Shown: positions 43,170 through 52,519 of the stretch, piece after piece
Layout of the letters: each line of letters opens with the position of its first letter
Numbering within the stretch: position 1 is the first letter of the stretch
From: Paradesertivirga mongoliensis
Lineage (GTDB): Bacteria; Bacteroidota; Bacteroidia; Sphingobacteriales; Sphingobacteriaceae
Direction of reading: 5' to 3'
Length of the DNA stretch: 64,000 nt
Assembly (NCBI RefSeq): GCF_024436395.1
Contig: NZ_JAFMZO010000004.1
Coordinates: 186,001 to 250,000 of the forward strand
Made by a program: the position numbers and the translations under genes
Notes under the pieces: generated by a model
What the model saw: only the letters and a program-made list of their open reading frames with translations
What the model was told of the DNA's origin: nothing
Databases searched by the model: none

Positions 43170-44422
43170 CAAAAGAGTTGTAATTGTATAGCAACTGCCG
43201 AAAGCGCTTTGCTTTGAGCGCCCGACAGAATGTATTGCTTTATCTGACTTCCCGATAAATCGCGGCGTTCATAATTGCGGCTGTTGCAGATGATGAAATA
43301 CTTCGCACGGTTGAGAGCCACTCCGAGTTTTTTAAGATGCTCCCAGTTTAATCGCTGGAAACGGCGGGCGTCTACAATTTTTCGCGCAGACTGAATTCCG
43401 ATTCCTGGCACCCGAAGGATCAAATGCAAATCAGCCCGATTGATGTCAATTGGGAACTGCTGCACATTTCTCAGCGCCCAGCTTAGTTTCGGATCGATGT
43501 CCAGATCCAGGTTGGGATGCTCTTGGTTAACAATTTCCTTAACCTGAAAGCCATAAAATCGCATAAGCCAATCCGTTTGGTAAAGCCTGTTCTCCCTGAT
43601 TCGCGGCACAGAGGTGTTTAATCCCGGCAACCTGTTGTCGTTAGACACCGGAACGTAGCCCGAATAATACACTCGTTTCAGATTGAAGTTTTTATAGAGG
43701 CTATTGGCTGTAAACATAATGTCTTTGTCGCTTTCCTGGGCGGCTCCGATTATCATCTGGCTGCTCTGTCCGGCAGGGGCAAAAAGAGGAGCGTTCCTGA
43801 AAGTTTTGTTTTCAGACTCGCGAAGGATGATTTCGTTTTTCAGAAAGTTCATGGGCTGAATCATATCCTTTCGGTCCTTGTCGGGTGCTAATAACTTTAA
43901 GCCCTGTTCGGTTGGTATTTCAATGTTCACACTAAGCCGGTCAGCATACAGTCCAGCCTCCTTCATTAATTCGTCGCTTGCGCCCGGAATTGACTTGAGA
44001 TGGATATATCCATTGAAGTTATGTTCGCTGCGCAGTTTTTTTGCCACCCGAACAAGACGTTCCATCGTATAATCAGCATCCTTAAATATCCCCGAGCTAA
44101 GAAACAGTCCTTCTATATAATTCCTTCGATAAAAATTGATGGTCAGATCCACCACCTCCTGAACGGTAAAGGCAGTGCGTTTGATATCGTTGCTTTTACG
44201 CGTAACGCAATATGCGCAATCATATATACAGAAGTTCGTAAGCAGGATTTTTAACAGGGATACACATCGGCCGTCCTCTGTATACGTGTGGCAAATTCCG
44301 TTGCCCGTATCTCCCAGGCCTTTATTTTTATTCTTTCGAGTGCTTCCGCTTGATGAGCAGGACACGTCATATTTGGCAGCATCAGCTAATATTTTCAACT
44401 TCTCTCTTATCCGTTCCGACAT
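43169..44422 (-). CDS. Radical SAM protein, TIGR03916-type putative DNA modification/repair
   Basis: The 417-residue protein has a radical-SAM cluster motif C65-x3-C69-x2-C72 in LTNFCIYDCAYCVTRKSND, which holds the 4Fe-4S cluster. Motifs IEGLFLSSGIFKDADYTMER and YIHLKSIPGASDELMKEAG follow the barrel. An additional cysteine pair near the N-terminus (YDVSCSSSGS, GICHTY) could bind another cluster. The C-terminus is a helix-hairpin-helix DNA-binding unit (LRVPGIGIQSARKIVDARRF, KKLGVALNRAKYF). Together these point to radical chemistry on DNA. It heads an operon with the DUF4130 gene, and a 23-bp palindrome lies 8 bp before its start. Confidence 0.92.
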   Translation of the reverse strand: MSERIREKLKILADAAKYDVSCSSSGSTRKNKNKGLGDTGNGICHTYTEDGRCVSLLKILLTNFCIYDCAYCVTRKSNDIKRTAFTVQEVVDLTINFYRRNYIEGLFLSSGIFKDADYTMERLVRVAKKLRSEHNFNGYIHLKSIPGASDELMKEAGLYADRLSVNIEIPTEQGLKLLAPDKDRKDMIQPMNFLKNEIILRESENKTFRNAPLFAPAGQSSQMIIGAAQESDKDIMFTANSLYKNFNLKRVYYSGYVPVSNDNRLPGLNTSVPRIRENRLYQTDWLMRFYGFQVKEIVNQEHPNLDLDIDPKLSWALRNVQQFPIDINRADLHLILRVPGIGIQSARKIVDARRFQRLNWEHLKKLGVALNRAKYFIICNSRNYERRDLSGSQIKQYILSGAQSKALSAVAIQLQLF

Positions 44423-44430
44423 AACTTCAA

Positions 44431-44453
44431 ATTTACTAATATTTTTAGTAAAT
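44431..44453. promoter_or_regulatory. 23-bp palindrome, candidate operator of the DNA-repair pair
   Basis: ATTTACTAA (44431-44439) and TTAGTAAAT (44445-44453) are perfect inverted repeats around TATTT, centred 20 bp upstream of the radical-SAM start codon at 44422. The position over the leader or promoter suits a repressor, possibly a LexA/S24- or XRE-type DNA-damage regulator, but no such gene is in the window. Confidence 0.55.
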
Positions 44454-44575
44454 TCGGTGTAGTTGCTGACCTGAAAGAATAATTTAAGATTTATTAAATT
44501 CTATAGTTTATCCGCTGTCTGGATGCCATTATTACGGTGACAGATTTTATGTATTTTCACATTAAACTGTTCATT

Positions 44576-44806
44576 ATGATTCGAAGTGCATTAATTGCTC
44601 TGTTTGTACTTTGTTCTGTTCTGTTCTGTTGCACAGGAAATATCAGTTATGAGATACTCGTAAATCTCGTTAGTGGCAAAACCGAGGAAGGAGTACTGGA
44701 GCGTGCGGACGAGCAAGGATTAAAAATTAAAAGTGAAAGTGGTTCAAAGATTGTCGAAGCGGCCACCATTGCTAAAGTGCAGATTCTTCCTTACAAGTGG
44801 ACTTAA
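44576..44806 (+). CDS. Small exported protein of unknown function
   Basis: The start at 44576 gives a hydrophobic signal (MIRSALIALFVLCSVLFCC) followed by TGNISYE and a 76-residue protein; the upstream start at 44537 adds 13 residues. The C-C pair at positions 18-19 could serve as a lipobox cysteine. The mature part has two short beta strands (GVLERADEQGLKIKSESGSK, IAKVQILPYKW). No domain was recognised. It lies between the radical-SAM gene and the PL11 gene on the opposite strand to the former. Confidence 0.55.
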   Translation: MIRSALIALFVLCSVLFCCTGNISYEILVNLVSGKTEEGVLERADEQGLKIKSESGSKIVEAATIAKVQILPYKWT

Positions 44807-44982
44807 AAAACCTTTAGAACAGGTGCCGCTGTACGCGTAGCTATTTCTGACCAATTTTCCTGTCTTTCCTGAACATAATTCCTGTTCTGTCTGTTGTTTA
44901 TAATATATATTTGACCTAGGTTTAGGATCTAACCAAGAGCCATTCTAAGCTAACCAATTAACTAACTTCTTAATCTTAAACT

Positions 44983-47900
44983 ATGGGTAAACTTTTACAA
45001 AAATCCTTTGTAGGTATTGCTTTTTCGCTCCCGATGCTGGAGACGAATGCACCATGCGATAGGAAAAAGCCGCTTTCGGGCTTTTCCTGCTTCGCCGAGT
45101 TCTTCCAGAAGGCCCTCCTTCAGATCAGCGTATTGACTATTTTGAGTCTTCTGAGCTTAAATTCTGTCGCGCAGCAATGGAAAATTGTAGGCAACGAAAA
45201 CCAGATCTCATCGGTTTCGTCTGCGTACACCTCCCTTACGGTTCTGGATAACGTTCCGTATCTCATTTACCGAGAAAATACCGGCCCGGTGGTAAAGGTG
45301 AAAAAGAAAAACCCGGTTAGCGGCGACTGGGAACAGGTGGGAGACAATATTGGCTCCAATCTTACTTATACCCGGATTTATCTTGACAAGGCTAGCAAGC
45401 TTTTTGTTAGCTATGTTGACGCGTCAAGCGGAAACAGGCTGGCAGTGAAAACTTTCAACGACAGCACCCAGTTATGGCAGCCGCTTAACGGGGATATGGC
45501 CAATCTGTATGTTTCTTCAGGATCAGTGACCAATAATGTGTCGCAATACAGTTCTACGCCACGCAGCTCGCTTGCATTCGATTCGGATAACAATCCCTAT
45601 ATCGCTTTTGGCGATAACGGAACTCTTACTCCGTATGTTAAAAAATTTGATGGCAACTCCTGGGTAACAGTAGGTTCGGTATCCGTGAATCCTACCTCAA
45701 AAGCCGTGGCGGTGAGTTTGGTTATCGACGAGTCGGATATACCCTGGTTGGTGTTTTCAAGCTTATCCGCAGTTACGTCCAGTACCGGGAGTATGGCCTT
45801 GTACAAATATAGCAGTGGTGTCTGGACACCCGTTGTCGTTAATATCGGCGGTATCCGTCATACAAGTATGGCTCTTAATTCTGCCAACAACTTAACCATT
45901 GCCTACTTTAATACCGGAAACTCGAACCGGGCAACTATCATTGTATATAACAAAACCGCGGGGACCTGGAGCACCACCACCAGCCTTTCTTCGCGTGATG
46001 CGCCAAACATCAGTCTTATCAGGGATATTTCGGGCAATCTATATTGTTCATTTATTGATGCCATCAGCTCCTCATTTGCTAGTGTAGCACGGGTTTTTAA
46101 ACAATCTGCCGGCGCCAGTAACTGGGTAGAAATGAAAGACCCGGCCGTTACAAGGGGTATCGACGAGCCAGTGGGCAATCTAACCATTGCCGACGGCGAC
46201 GAATTTCCTTTCGTTGCCTTCACCAGAACAAACTCAAACGGTGTGAGTACGCCGGTTGTACGGGCCTACACGCCGCCAGCCGCTCTTGCTCAAATCACCA
46301 CAAAAGCGATTTCAGGTATTACTCCAACTTCCGCGGTAGCAGGAGGAGATATAACATCTGATGGCGGGTCGGCTATTACGGAACGCGGTGTGGTTTTCAA
46401 TACGAGCGGTAATCCAACAACGTCTCATACAAAAGTTGCAGCCGACTCGGCAGGCACCGGATCATTTACGGTTAACGTATCTGGTTTGAATTCTGCCACA
46501 TTATATTATCTGAGAGCGTATGCCGTAAACGCCGGTGGTGTTACCTATGGCAATACCATCCGCCTGAATACACTCGCAGCCCCCGATGAAGTAGTAACCA
46601 CGCCAAGGCAAATGGAATTTCTGAACAGAGGGGTGGTGGCATTACGCAAGTCGAGCAATCAGGTATATATAAGCTGGAGGCTCTTGGGTACCGATCCTTC
46701 AGGTATTGCTTTTAATGTTTACCGTGATAGTTTAAAGCTTAATGGAGCTCCCATTACAACTTCTACAAATTTCGTCGACACGACTACTGTCAATGGCAAT
46801 TATACGGTAAAAGCGGTTATTAATGGTGCAGAGGGAAGTGCTTCAGCTCCGGCTTCGGTATGGTCAAATAATCAATTATCTATTCCACTCCAAATTCCTC
46901 CTGCAGGTACTCTTCCCGATGGCAGAACATATACCTACACCGCCAACGACGCGAGCGTGGGAGATGTTGACGGCGACGGTGAATATGAGATCTTCTTGAG
47001 ATGGGCGCCAACTATCGAAAATCATAATTCGGGTGGTTATAGTGGAAAGCAGATCTTCGATTGCTACAGGCTTGATGGTACACGCTTGTGGCGTATTGAT
47101 TTGGGCATTAACATGAATGCTGGTCCTCACTTCAATCCATTTATGGTTTACGACTTTGATGGCGATGGAAAGGCTGAGATCATCCTGAAAACCGCTGATG
47201 GAACTATCGATGGAACAGGCAAAGTACTTGGCGACGCAAATGTTGATTACAGAAACTCTGCCGGATGGGTTCAGCAAGGACCAGAGTGGTTAACTGTTTT
47301 TAACGGATTAACCGGAGCTGCAATGGCTACCACGGATTATCAGCCAGCAAGGGGAGCTGTTTCTGATTGGGGAGATAACTATGGGAACCGTCAGGATCGT
47401 TTTGTATCCGCTGTAGCTTATCTGGATGGCGCCCGCCCAAGCATTATTGTGGGTCGTGGATATTACGACAAGCTGGTTCGTGCAGCCTACGACTGGCGCG
47501 ACGGACAATTGAGCCTTCGCTGGATATTTGACAGTAAAGATCCCAGCGATCCGGCAAATAATGCATATTCCAGTCAGGGTAACCACCAGATGACGATAGG
47601 TGATGTGGATGGTGATGGTAAAGACGAAGTGATCAATGGCTCAAGCGCCATCAACGATAATGGTAAACGTCTCTGGACTTATGGCCAGGGTCATGGTGAT
47701 GCATTGCATATGTCGGATATGGATCCGGATCGTCCGGGACTGGAGATCTGGCAATGCCTTGAGTCGCCAAGCCAGTACAGTCCTCATGGTCTGAGGCTTC
47801 TCGACGCTAAGACCGGCGAAACAATCTTTGGCGTTCCTACAACAGGCGACGTTGGACGTGCCCTGGCCGGTGATGTTGATCCAAACCACAGGGGCTATGA

Positions 47901-49590
47901 AATGTGGAGCTCTTCGGGCGCTCTGTATAATGTTCAGGATGGTCAGATAGGAACTGCCAGGCCAACAGGAGGCAGCCAGGCCGTTAATCATGCTGTATGG
48001 TGGGATGGTGATTTCGGCCGTGAGGTACTCGATGGCACAATCATGGATAAATGGAATCCCAATACGAAATCATTGAACCGTTTATTCACCATATACCAGG
48101 CGGCTCCGGTATCATCAAATAACGATTCTAAGAAGAATCCGGCTCTGACTGCCGATATTCTTGGAGACTGGCGGGAAGAAATCATCCTGCGCCGTTCTGA
48201 TAACACCGCGCTGATCCTTTTTACCACCAATATCCCAACAGAACACAGAATCTATACTTTAATGCACGATTCTCAGTATCGTACTGCAATAGCATGGCAG
48301 AATTCGGGTTATAACCAGCCGCCGCACCCAAGCTTTTTCCTGGGTTATGATATGGCTGCAGCCCCGACCCCTAATATTGAAGTTAAATACCTTGAGGCTC
48401 CTGTGGTTACAAGCATGAGTAAGGGCACGCGCGCCGATGGTTGTGATGCGGTTGTTAATTATGCCGCCGAAGCAACTGGCTTTCCTGCGCCGCAACATAC
48501 TTATAGTTTTAGTGGGGCAACTACTGGTTCTGGAAGCGGTACCGGATCGGGCAATGTGTTCAATAAGGGAATCACTAACGTAAGTGTGACTGCTTATAAC
48601 TCTTCTGATACACTTAACTATAATTTTACTGTAACAGTGATCGATTCGATCTCTCCGGTTTTGACAGTTCCATCTGGCGGAGTATTGTGCTATAGTGAAA
48701 CAGGTTATACTATTCAACCGGCAACTGCTACGGACAACTGTGGAATAGCTGAGGCTACTTACAGCATCACCGGCGCTACTGTAAGAAGCGGAACCGGACT
48801 GGATGCCAGCGGAACCTTTAATCAGGGTACTTCCACCATTGTCTGGACTGTTAGAGACGATCAAAATCATCAGGTAAGTGACAGTATCACGGTCTTTGTG
48901 AACGCGCCGCTTACTGCAAGTATCCCTGATGTGTATGCAGTACAACAGACGGTAGATAACCCGAATACGCTGTATATTGGTTACGGACCGACCTCTCTCA
49001 CTTTAAATGCAACACCAGCAGGAGGGACTGCACCATATACTTACCTTTGGAACACAGGAGAAACACTTGCGTCTATCAGTGTAAATACGGCCGGAAGCTA
49101 TACAGTGACGATTACAGACGCTAAAGGTTGTACTGTATCAGCATCAATAGCTATTAAGGTTGTAGATGTTACCTGCGGCCCTAAGGGAGATAAGGTGTTG
49201 GTTTGCCATAAAGGATCAACTGTGTGCGTTGCATCGAACTCCGTTCAGTCGCATCTCGACCATGGCGACACGCTGGGCGGATGCTCAACAGGTGCTAACA
49301 CATTGGCTGTTGCTGATGCAGAATTGAAGCCAATCTTTTCTATACAAGCTGTGGCAATCTATCCGAATCCATCTAACGGGAATTTCAAAGTTAATCTAAG
49401 CAGTGCAGAAAATGGAAAGGTAACTATCGCAGTTTATAATTCAGCAGGAACCCTGGTGAAATCGACTTCCGATATTAAAAATGGAACCTTTGAAAAAGAG
49501 ATGAACTTGCAGGGATTAGCTGCGGGGGTATATCTGATCAAAGTGAGTCTTAACAATTTCACAGAAACCCGTTCTGTGATAATTAACTAG
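44983..49590 (+). CDS. PL11-family rhamnogalacturonan lyase with T9SS sorting domain
   Basis: The 1535-residue protein has a signal peptide preceded by an unusually long n-region (hydrophobic stretch LQISVLTILSLLSLNSVA, about residues 47-64). Residues 65-430 form a beta-propeller-like lectin region (GNENQISSVSSAYTSLTVLD), then a fibronectin-like AISGITPTSAVAGGDI module. From MEFLNRGVVALRKSSNQVYI (about 545) to about 1140 lies the PL11 catalytic propeller, with ISWRLLGTDPSGIAFNVYRD, DVDGDGEYEIFLRW and FDGDGKAEIILKTADG calcium-loop repeats typical of rhamnogalacturonan lyases. Ig-like HYR domains follow, then a C-H-K-G...H-L-D-H-G-D cysteine-rich unit, and a type IX C-terminal sorting domain (SIQAVAIYPNPSNGNFKVNL). 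The enzyme should be secreted and cleave the rhamnogalacturonan-I backbone by beta-elimination. Confidence 0.93.
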   Translation: MGKLLQKSFVGIAFSLPMLETNAPCDRKKPLSGFSCFAEFFQKALLQISVLTILSLLSLNSVAQQWKIVGNENQISSVSSAYTSLTVLDNVPYLIYRENTGPVVKVKKKNPVSGDWEQVGDNIGSNLTYTRIYLDKASKLFVSYVDASSGNRLAVKTFNDSTQLWQPLNGDMANLYVSSGSVTNNVSQYSSTPRSSLAFDSDNNPYIAFGDNGTLTPYVKKFDGNSWVTVGSVSVNPTSKAVAVSLVIDESDIPWLVFSSLSAVTSSTGSMALYKYSSGVWTPVVVNIGGIRHTSMALNSANNLTIAYFNTGNSNRATIIVYNKTAGTWSTTTSLSSRDAPNISLIRDISGNLYCSFIDAISSSFASVARVFKQSAGASNWVEMKDPAVTRGIDEPVGNLTIADGDEFPFVAFTRTNSNGVSTPVVRAYTPPAALAQITTKAISGITPTSAVAGGDITSDGGSAITERGVVFNTSGNPTTSHTKVAADSAGTGSFTVNVSGLNSATLYYLRAYAVNAGGVTYGNTIRLNTLAAPDEVVTTPRQMEFLNRGVVALRKSSNQVYISWRLLGTDPSGIAFNVYRDSLKLNGAPITTSTNFVDTTTVNGNYTVKAVINGAEGSASAPASVWSNNQLSIPLQIPPAGTLPDGRTYTYTANDASVGDVDGDGEYEIFLRWAPTIENHNSGGYSGKQIFDCYRLDGTRLWRIDLGINMNAGPHFNPFMVYDFDGDGKAEIILKTADGTIDGTGKVLGDANVDYRNSAGWVQQGPEWLTVFNGLTGAAMATTDYQPARGAVSDWGDNYGNRQDRFVSAVAYLDGARPSIIVGRGYYDKLVRAAYDWRDGQLSLRWIFDSKDPSDPANNAYSSQGNHQMTIGDVDGDGKDEVINGSSAINDNGKRLWTYGQGHGDALHMSDMDPDRPGLEIWQCLESPSQYSPHGLRLLDAKTGETIFGVPTTGDVGRALAGDVDPNHRGYEMWSSSGALYNVQDGQIGTARPTGGSQAVNHAVWWDGDFGREVLDGTIMDKWNPNTKSLNRLFTIYQAAPVSSNNDSKKNPALTADILGDWREEIILRRSDNTALILFTTNIPTEHRIYTLMHDSQYRTAIAWQNSGYNQPPHPSFFLGYDMAAAPTPNIEVKYLEAPVVTSMSKGTRADGCDAVVNYAAEATGFPAPQHTYSFSGATTGSGSGTGSGNVFNKGITNVSVTAYNSSDTLNYNFTVTVIDSISPVLTVPSGGVLCYSETGYTIQPATATDNCGIAEATYSITGATVRSGTGLDASGTFNQGTSTIVWTVRDDQNHQVSDSITVFVNAPLTASIPDVYAVQQTVDNPNTLYIGYGPTSLTLNATPAGGTAPYTYLWNTGETLASISVNTAGSYTVTITDAKGCTVSASIAIKVVDVTCGPKGDKVLVCHKGSTVCVASNSVQSHLDHGDTLGGCSTGANTLAVADAELKPIFSIQAVAIYPNPSNGNFKVNLSSAENGKVTIAVYNSAGTLVKSTSDIKNGTFEKEMNLQGLAAGVYLIKVSLNNFTETRSVIIN

Positions 49591-49610
49591 TATAAGCATT
49601 CAACAAAAAA

Positions 49611-49641
49611 AGCCTTCCCGGCAACGGGAAGGCTTTTTTTA
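49611..49641. terminator. Bidirectional terminator after the PL11 gene
   Basis: AGCCTTCCCG (49611-49620) pairs with CGGGAAGGCT (49625-49634) around GCAA, with A and T runs on either side. It also ends the outer-membrane receptor gene arriving from the right. Confidence 0.93.
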
Positions 49642-49683
49642 TGTTTTGAAGAGTGATAACTTCCGGCTTCGTCTGTCTTCTGT

Positions 49684-52512
49684 TTATTTCTTTGCAGCGG
49701 TCTTTCCAAATTTTCGTGGATAGTAAGAGAATGTAGTCATAAAATATTGTTGTAAAACGTTTCGGGTAGCAAAGGTAAAACTGTTTGCGCCTGCGCTATT
49801 TATGATACTATTATTCTGACGTAACAAATCCAGGGCAGTTAATTTTAACTCAACATTATCGCCCTTCAGGAAGCGATAAGTAGCACTGCTGTTCCAGATG
49901 TTGTAGTTGATGGCCTCCCTGCCCGAAGGCTTGTTGCTATTAAGGCTTATATTACTGTTAAGCGTGAACTTCTTCGTGATATTATAGCTTCCGCTGAAGG
50001 TAGTAGTGGTATTTGTGCCACTGTAATTGGTGTTGAATGCGTCTTGCCTGCTGCGATAATAACCATAACTCTCTTTGGCTTCTAATGCCAGTTTACCTTT
50101 GTAAGTGTAGTTTGCTGTAAGGTCGCTGGTAGTGTTAAGATTGTTTGAATATGCGAAGACTCCGTTTACATAGCCGGGACTTTTTGAAATATTGGCAGAG
50201 CCCAGCAAGTTGATCTGTAAGGCGCTGGTTTTTAGCTTTAATGCCTTTCTCACCTCGCCGCGAACATATGCCGCCCTATAACCGTCAACATTGGCCAGAT
50301 AAACAGTTCTCCGGTTTTGCTGATCAATAAAGATGCTGTCGGATATAGCGTTATCTGTAAAACTTACCGACGCCGTCATATTGTAATTGAGGGTGTTTTT
50401 ACCGCGCTGATCATAATGATAGAAGTTAAGATTTACTTGTCTCGTTTTTGCTTCCCGTAAATTGATGTTTCCGCGGATTAAGCGGTACACATTAGTACTG
50501 TCAGTTAGCGGTGCAAGCTGATCAACGCTCGGGATCCGGATAAGGGTGTTGAAGTTTAAAGAAACGTTGTTACTATGTTCGCCATACTGATAGCGATAAT
50601 AACTAACCGACGCCGCGGGAACGAAGTTGCTGTAGCTGCGCCTGATGTTTTGAAAAGATTTTGCAGACTGATTATCCTGAACATCAAATTGTTGTTTTGC
50701 AGAAACACTAAAGTTTAGGGATCTGTTGAAGCGGTTACTAAGTCGTTTATGGAAGCCTCTCAGCAAGCTGAGAGAGGGTGTTTCGGTAAACGTATTGGTC
50801 CTGAGGTTATTACTTAGATAAGTGTTAGTGTCATAAGTACCGGTAGTGTTGTTAAAATCCGATATTCTGTTGTTGCTTTGTGAACTCCCTAATTCGAAAT
50901 CATTGCTGATGCCGAAGTCGATATCTGCGAGTCTTTTGTTTCCAAAGAATACACGCTTCAAACTGGGAAGTTCAAAGAAAAGCTTTTGGTTTATATTGCT
51001 GCCTTCGTTATTGTATCTCCGGTTAAAATTCCGGTTGGTGCTTGCATCAACAAAAGATATAAATTCGGTTAAATCAGTTCTTTCATTTTCACTGTCGTTG
51101 AGTGTCAAACTATAACGGGCATTGTAGGCACGCAATTTTTTCCTTGCACTTAAATAATTGTTATGCCGGTAATCTGCATTTAAAGAAAATGCTCTGTTTG
51201 TAAAGTTGTTCCTGCCAATAACATTATTTGTGCTAGCCAGCTCATTCTGCTGGTTTTCCGAACTTCGAAACGAATTATTGAAGCTCTCGCCCGTGTTAAA
51301 AGATGTATTCTGACTAATGTTTAATTGCTTTCCCATCTTCGAAAACTCGTACCTGCTATCGAAATTGTGATTGTTGCTCAGACTGCTGTTATTGCTCGTT
51401 GTCATGTCAAACACCTTATTTCCCGATCCTACCGTAGTAGCCGTCTGGCTACTTGAAACGACATCATTATTGCGGTTTTGAACAAAATAGTTTGCGGTTA
51501 ACGCCTTTTTATTCTCGTAGGTAGGCTTTTCAATGAAATTGTAACTGAACGTTGCTCCTGCAGCATTAGATCGATTTATACCTGTTGCCCTAAAATCTGG
51601 CTGATAATCGACACTTATGCCCGTTCCCTTAAAGGTGCTGTTAGCAGTCAGCGTCCGGATGCTGTTGGCTATCTTATTGGTGTTGTTTCCGGCGGCAACA
51701 ATACCAAGTTGCAGTTTGGGCGTGTACATATTTACATTGCCATCGGCTTCAAACCGCTCTGTTGTTCCATAACCGCCACCTATCTTGCCAAAATGGCCAA
51801 TGCCCTTGCTTTTCTTTAATTTAAGATTTACCGTCAGGCTGCTGTCCATCGGATTTGATTCGTTTTTCGCCTGATTGTAAACCTGAATCTTATCCAGCGC
51901 ATTTTTCGAGATGTTTTGGAGAGCCATTTTAAAATCTCCGCCAAAAAATTCTTTCCCGTTTACCAGGAGGCTCTTTACTTCTCTTCCATTTACGGTGATT
52001 TGCCCGTCGCCCCAAAGCGTAACGTTCGGAATCTTCCTGAGCAGATCTTCAACCACTGCATTGCTATCCAGCTTAAAGGCAGCGGCATTAAATTCGAGTG
52101 TATCTCCATTCATTTGTATCGGAGGGAGTGTTATCGCGACCTCCTTCAGCGATACTTCTTTAGGCAGCAGGATCAATGTTTTCAGATCAAGCGGCGTTGC
52201 GTTGTTAAGTGTCGTGAAGCTCTTACGCAGCACCTGATACGAGATATGACTCACTTCGATATAAAAGTTACTGTTTTTAGGCAGGTTTCTGAAATTAAAC
52301 TCACCATAAGTATTGCTAAGCTGGTAGTTTAACAAGGTACTGTCTGATCGGTAGATGGAAACTGTGGCCGACTTCACATGATAATTATGTGCCGTATCTT
52401 TCAATGATCCCTTAACAGAGGCAATGTTGTTTGGGTTAGCCTGTTGTCCGCTCACCTCAGAGAGGCTTAAAATCAGGATTGATGCAGTTAAAAACTGAAA
52501 TAGGGTTTTCAT
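49684..52512 (-). CDS. TonB-dependent-receptor-like outer-membrane beta-barrel protein
   Basis: The ATG at 52512 was chosen over a GTG six bases earlier because an AAGGTGA Shine-Dalgarno lies at the right distance. The 942-residue protein has a signal (TLFQFLTASILILSLSEVSG), a carboxypeptidase-like regulatory fold (ASVKGSLKDTAHNYHVKSAT, then TYGEFNFRNLPKNSNFYIEV), a plug-like segment (VVEDLLRKIPNVTLWGDGQI, TVNGREVKSLLVNGKEFFGG, DALDKIQVYNQAK-type, here NALDKIQVYNQAK), and a long barrel ending LQQYFMTTFSYYPRKFGKTA. It lacks the SusC name-giving features and has no SusD neighbour. It starts right after the propeller gene stop and would import or signal through the outer membrane. Confidence 0.88.
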   Translation of the reverse strand: MKTLFQFLTASILILSLSEVSGQQANPNNIASVKGSLKDTAHNYHVKSATVSIYRSDSTLLNYQLSNTYGEFNFRNLPKNSNFYIEVSHISYQVLRKSFTTLNNATPLDLKTLILLPKEVSLKEVAITLPPIQMNGDTLEFNAAAFKLDSNAVVEDLLRKIPNVTLWGDGQITVNGREVKSLLVNGKEFFGGDFKMALQNISKNALDKIQVYNQAKNESNPMDSSLTVNLKLKKSKGIGHFGKIGGGYGTTERFEADGNVNMYTPKLQLGIVAAGNNTNKIANSIRTLTANSTFKGTGISVDYQPDFRATGINRSNAAGATFSYNFIEKPTYENKKALTANYFVQNRNNDVVSSSQTATTVGSGNKVFDMTTSNNSSLSNNHNFDSRYEFSKMGKQLNISQNTSFNTGESFNNSFRSSENQQNELASTNNVIGRNNFTNRAFSLNADYRHNNYLSARKKLRAYNARYSLTLNDSENERTDLTEFISFVDASTNRNFNRRYNNEGSNINQKLFFELPSLKRVFFGNKRLADIDFGISNDFELGSSQSNNRISDFNNTTGTYDTNTYLSNNLRTNTFTETPSLSLLRGFHKRLSNRFNRSLNFSVSAKQQFDVQDNQSAKSFQNIRRSYSNFVPAASVSYYRYQYGEHSNNVSLNFNTLIRIPSVDQLAPLTDSTNVYRLIRGNINLREAKTRQVNLNFYHYDQRGKNTLNYNMTASVSFTDNAISDSIFIDQQNRRTVYLANVDGYRAAYVRGEVRKALKLKTSALQINLLGSANISKSPGYVNGVFAYSNNLNTTSDLTANYTYKGKLALEAKESYGYYRSRQDAFNTNYSGTNTTTTFSGSYNITKKFTLNSNISLNSNKPSGREAINYNIWNSSATYRFLKGDNVELKLTALDLLRQNNSIINSAGANSFTFATRNVLQQYFMTTFSYYPRKFGKTAAKK

Positions 52513-52519
52513 AATCACC

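Noticed and set aside
42414-43172. TTG at 43172 as start of the DUF4130 gene
   Set aside because: The ATG at 43169 gives the family's normal start and a tighter one-base overlap with the upstream stop codon.
48259-48945. A 228-residue open frame antisense to the PL11 gene
   Set aside because: It lies wholly within the Ig-like coding region on the other strand, is rich in serine, arginine and isoleucine with no domain, and has no ribosome site; it mirrors the composition of the real gene.
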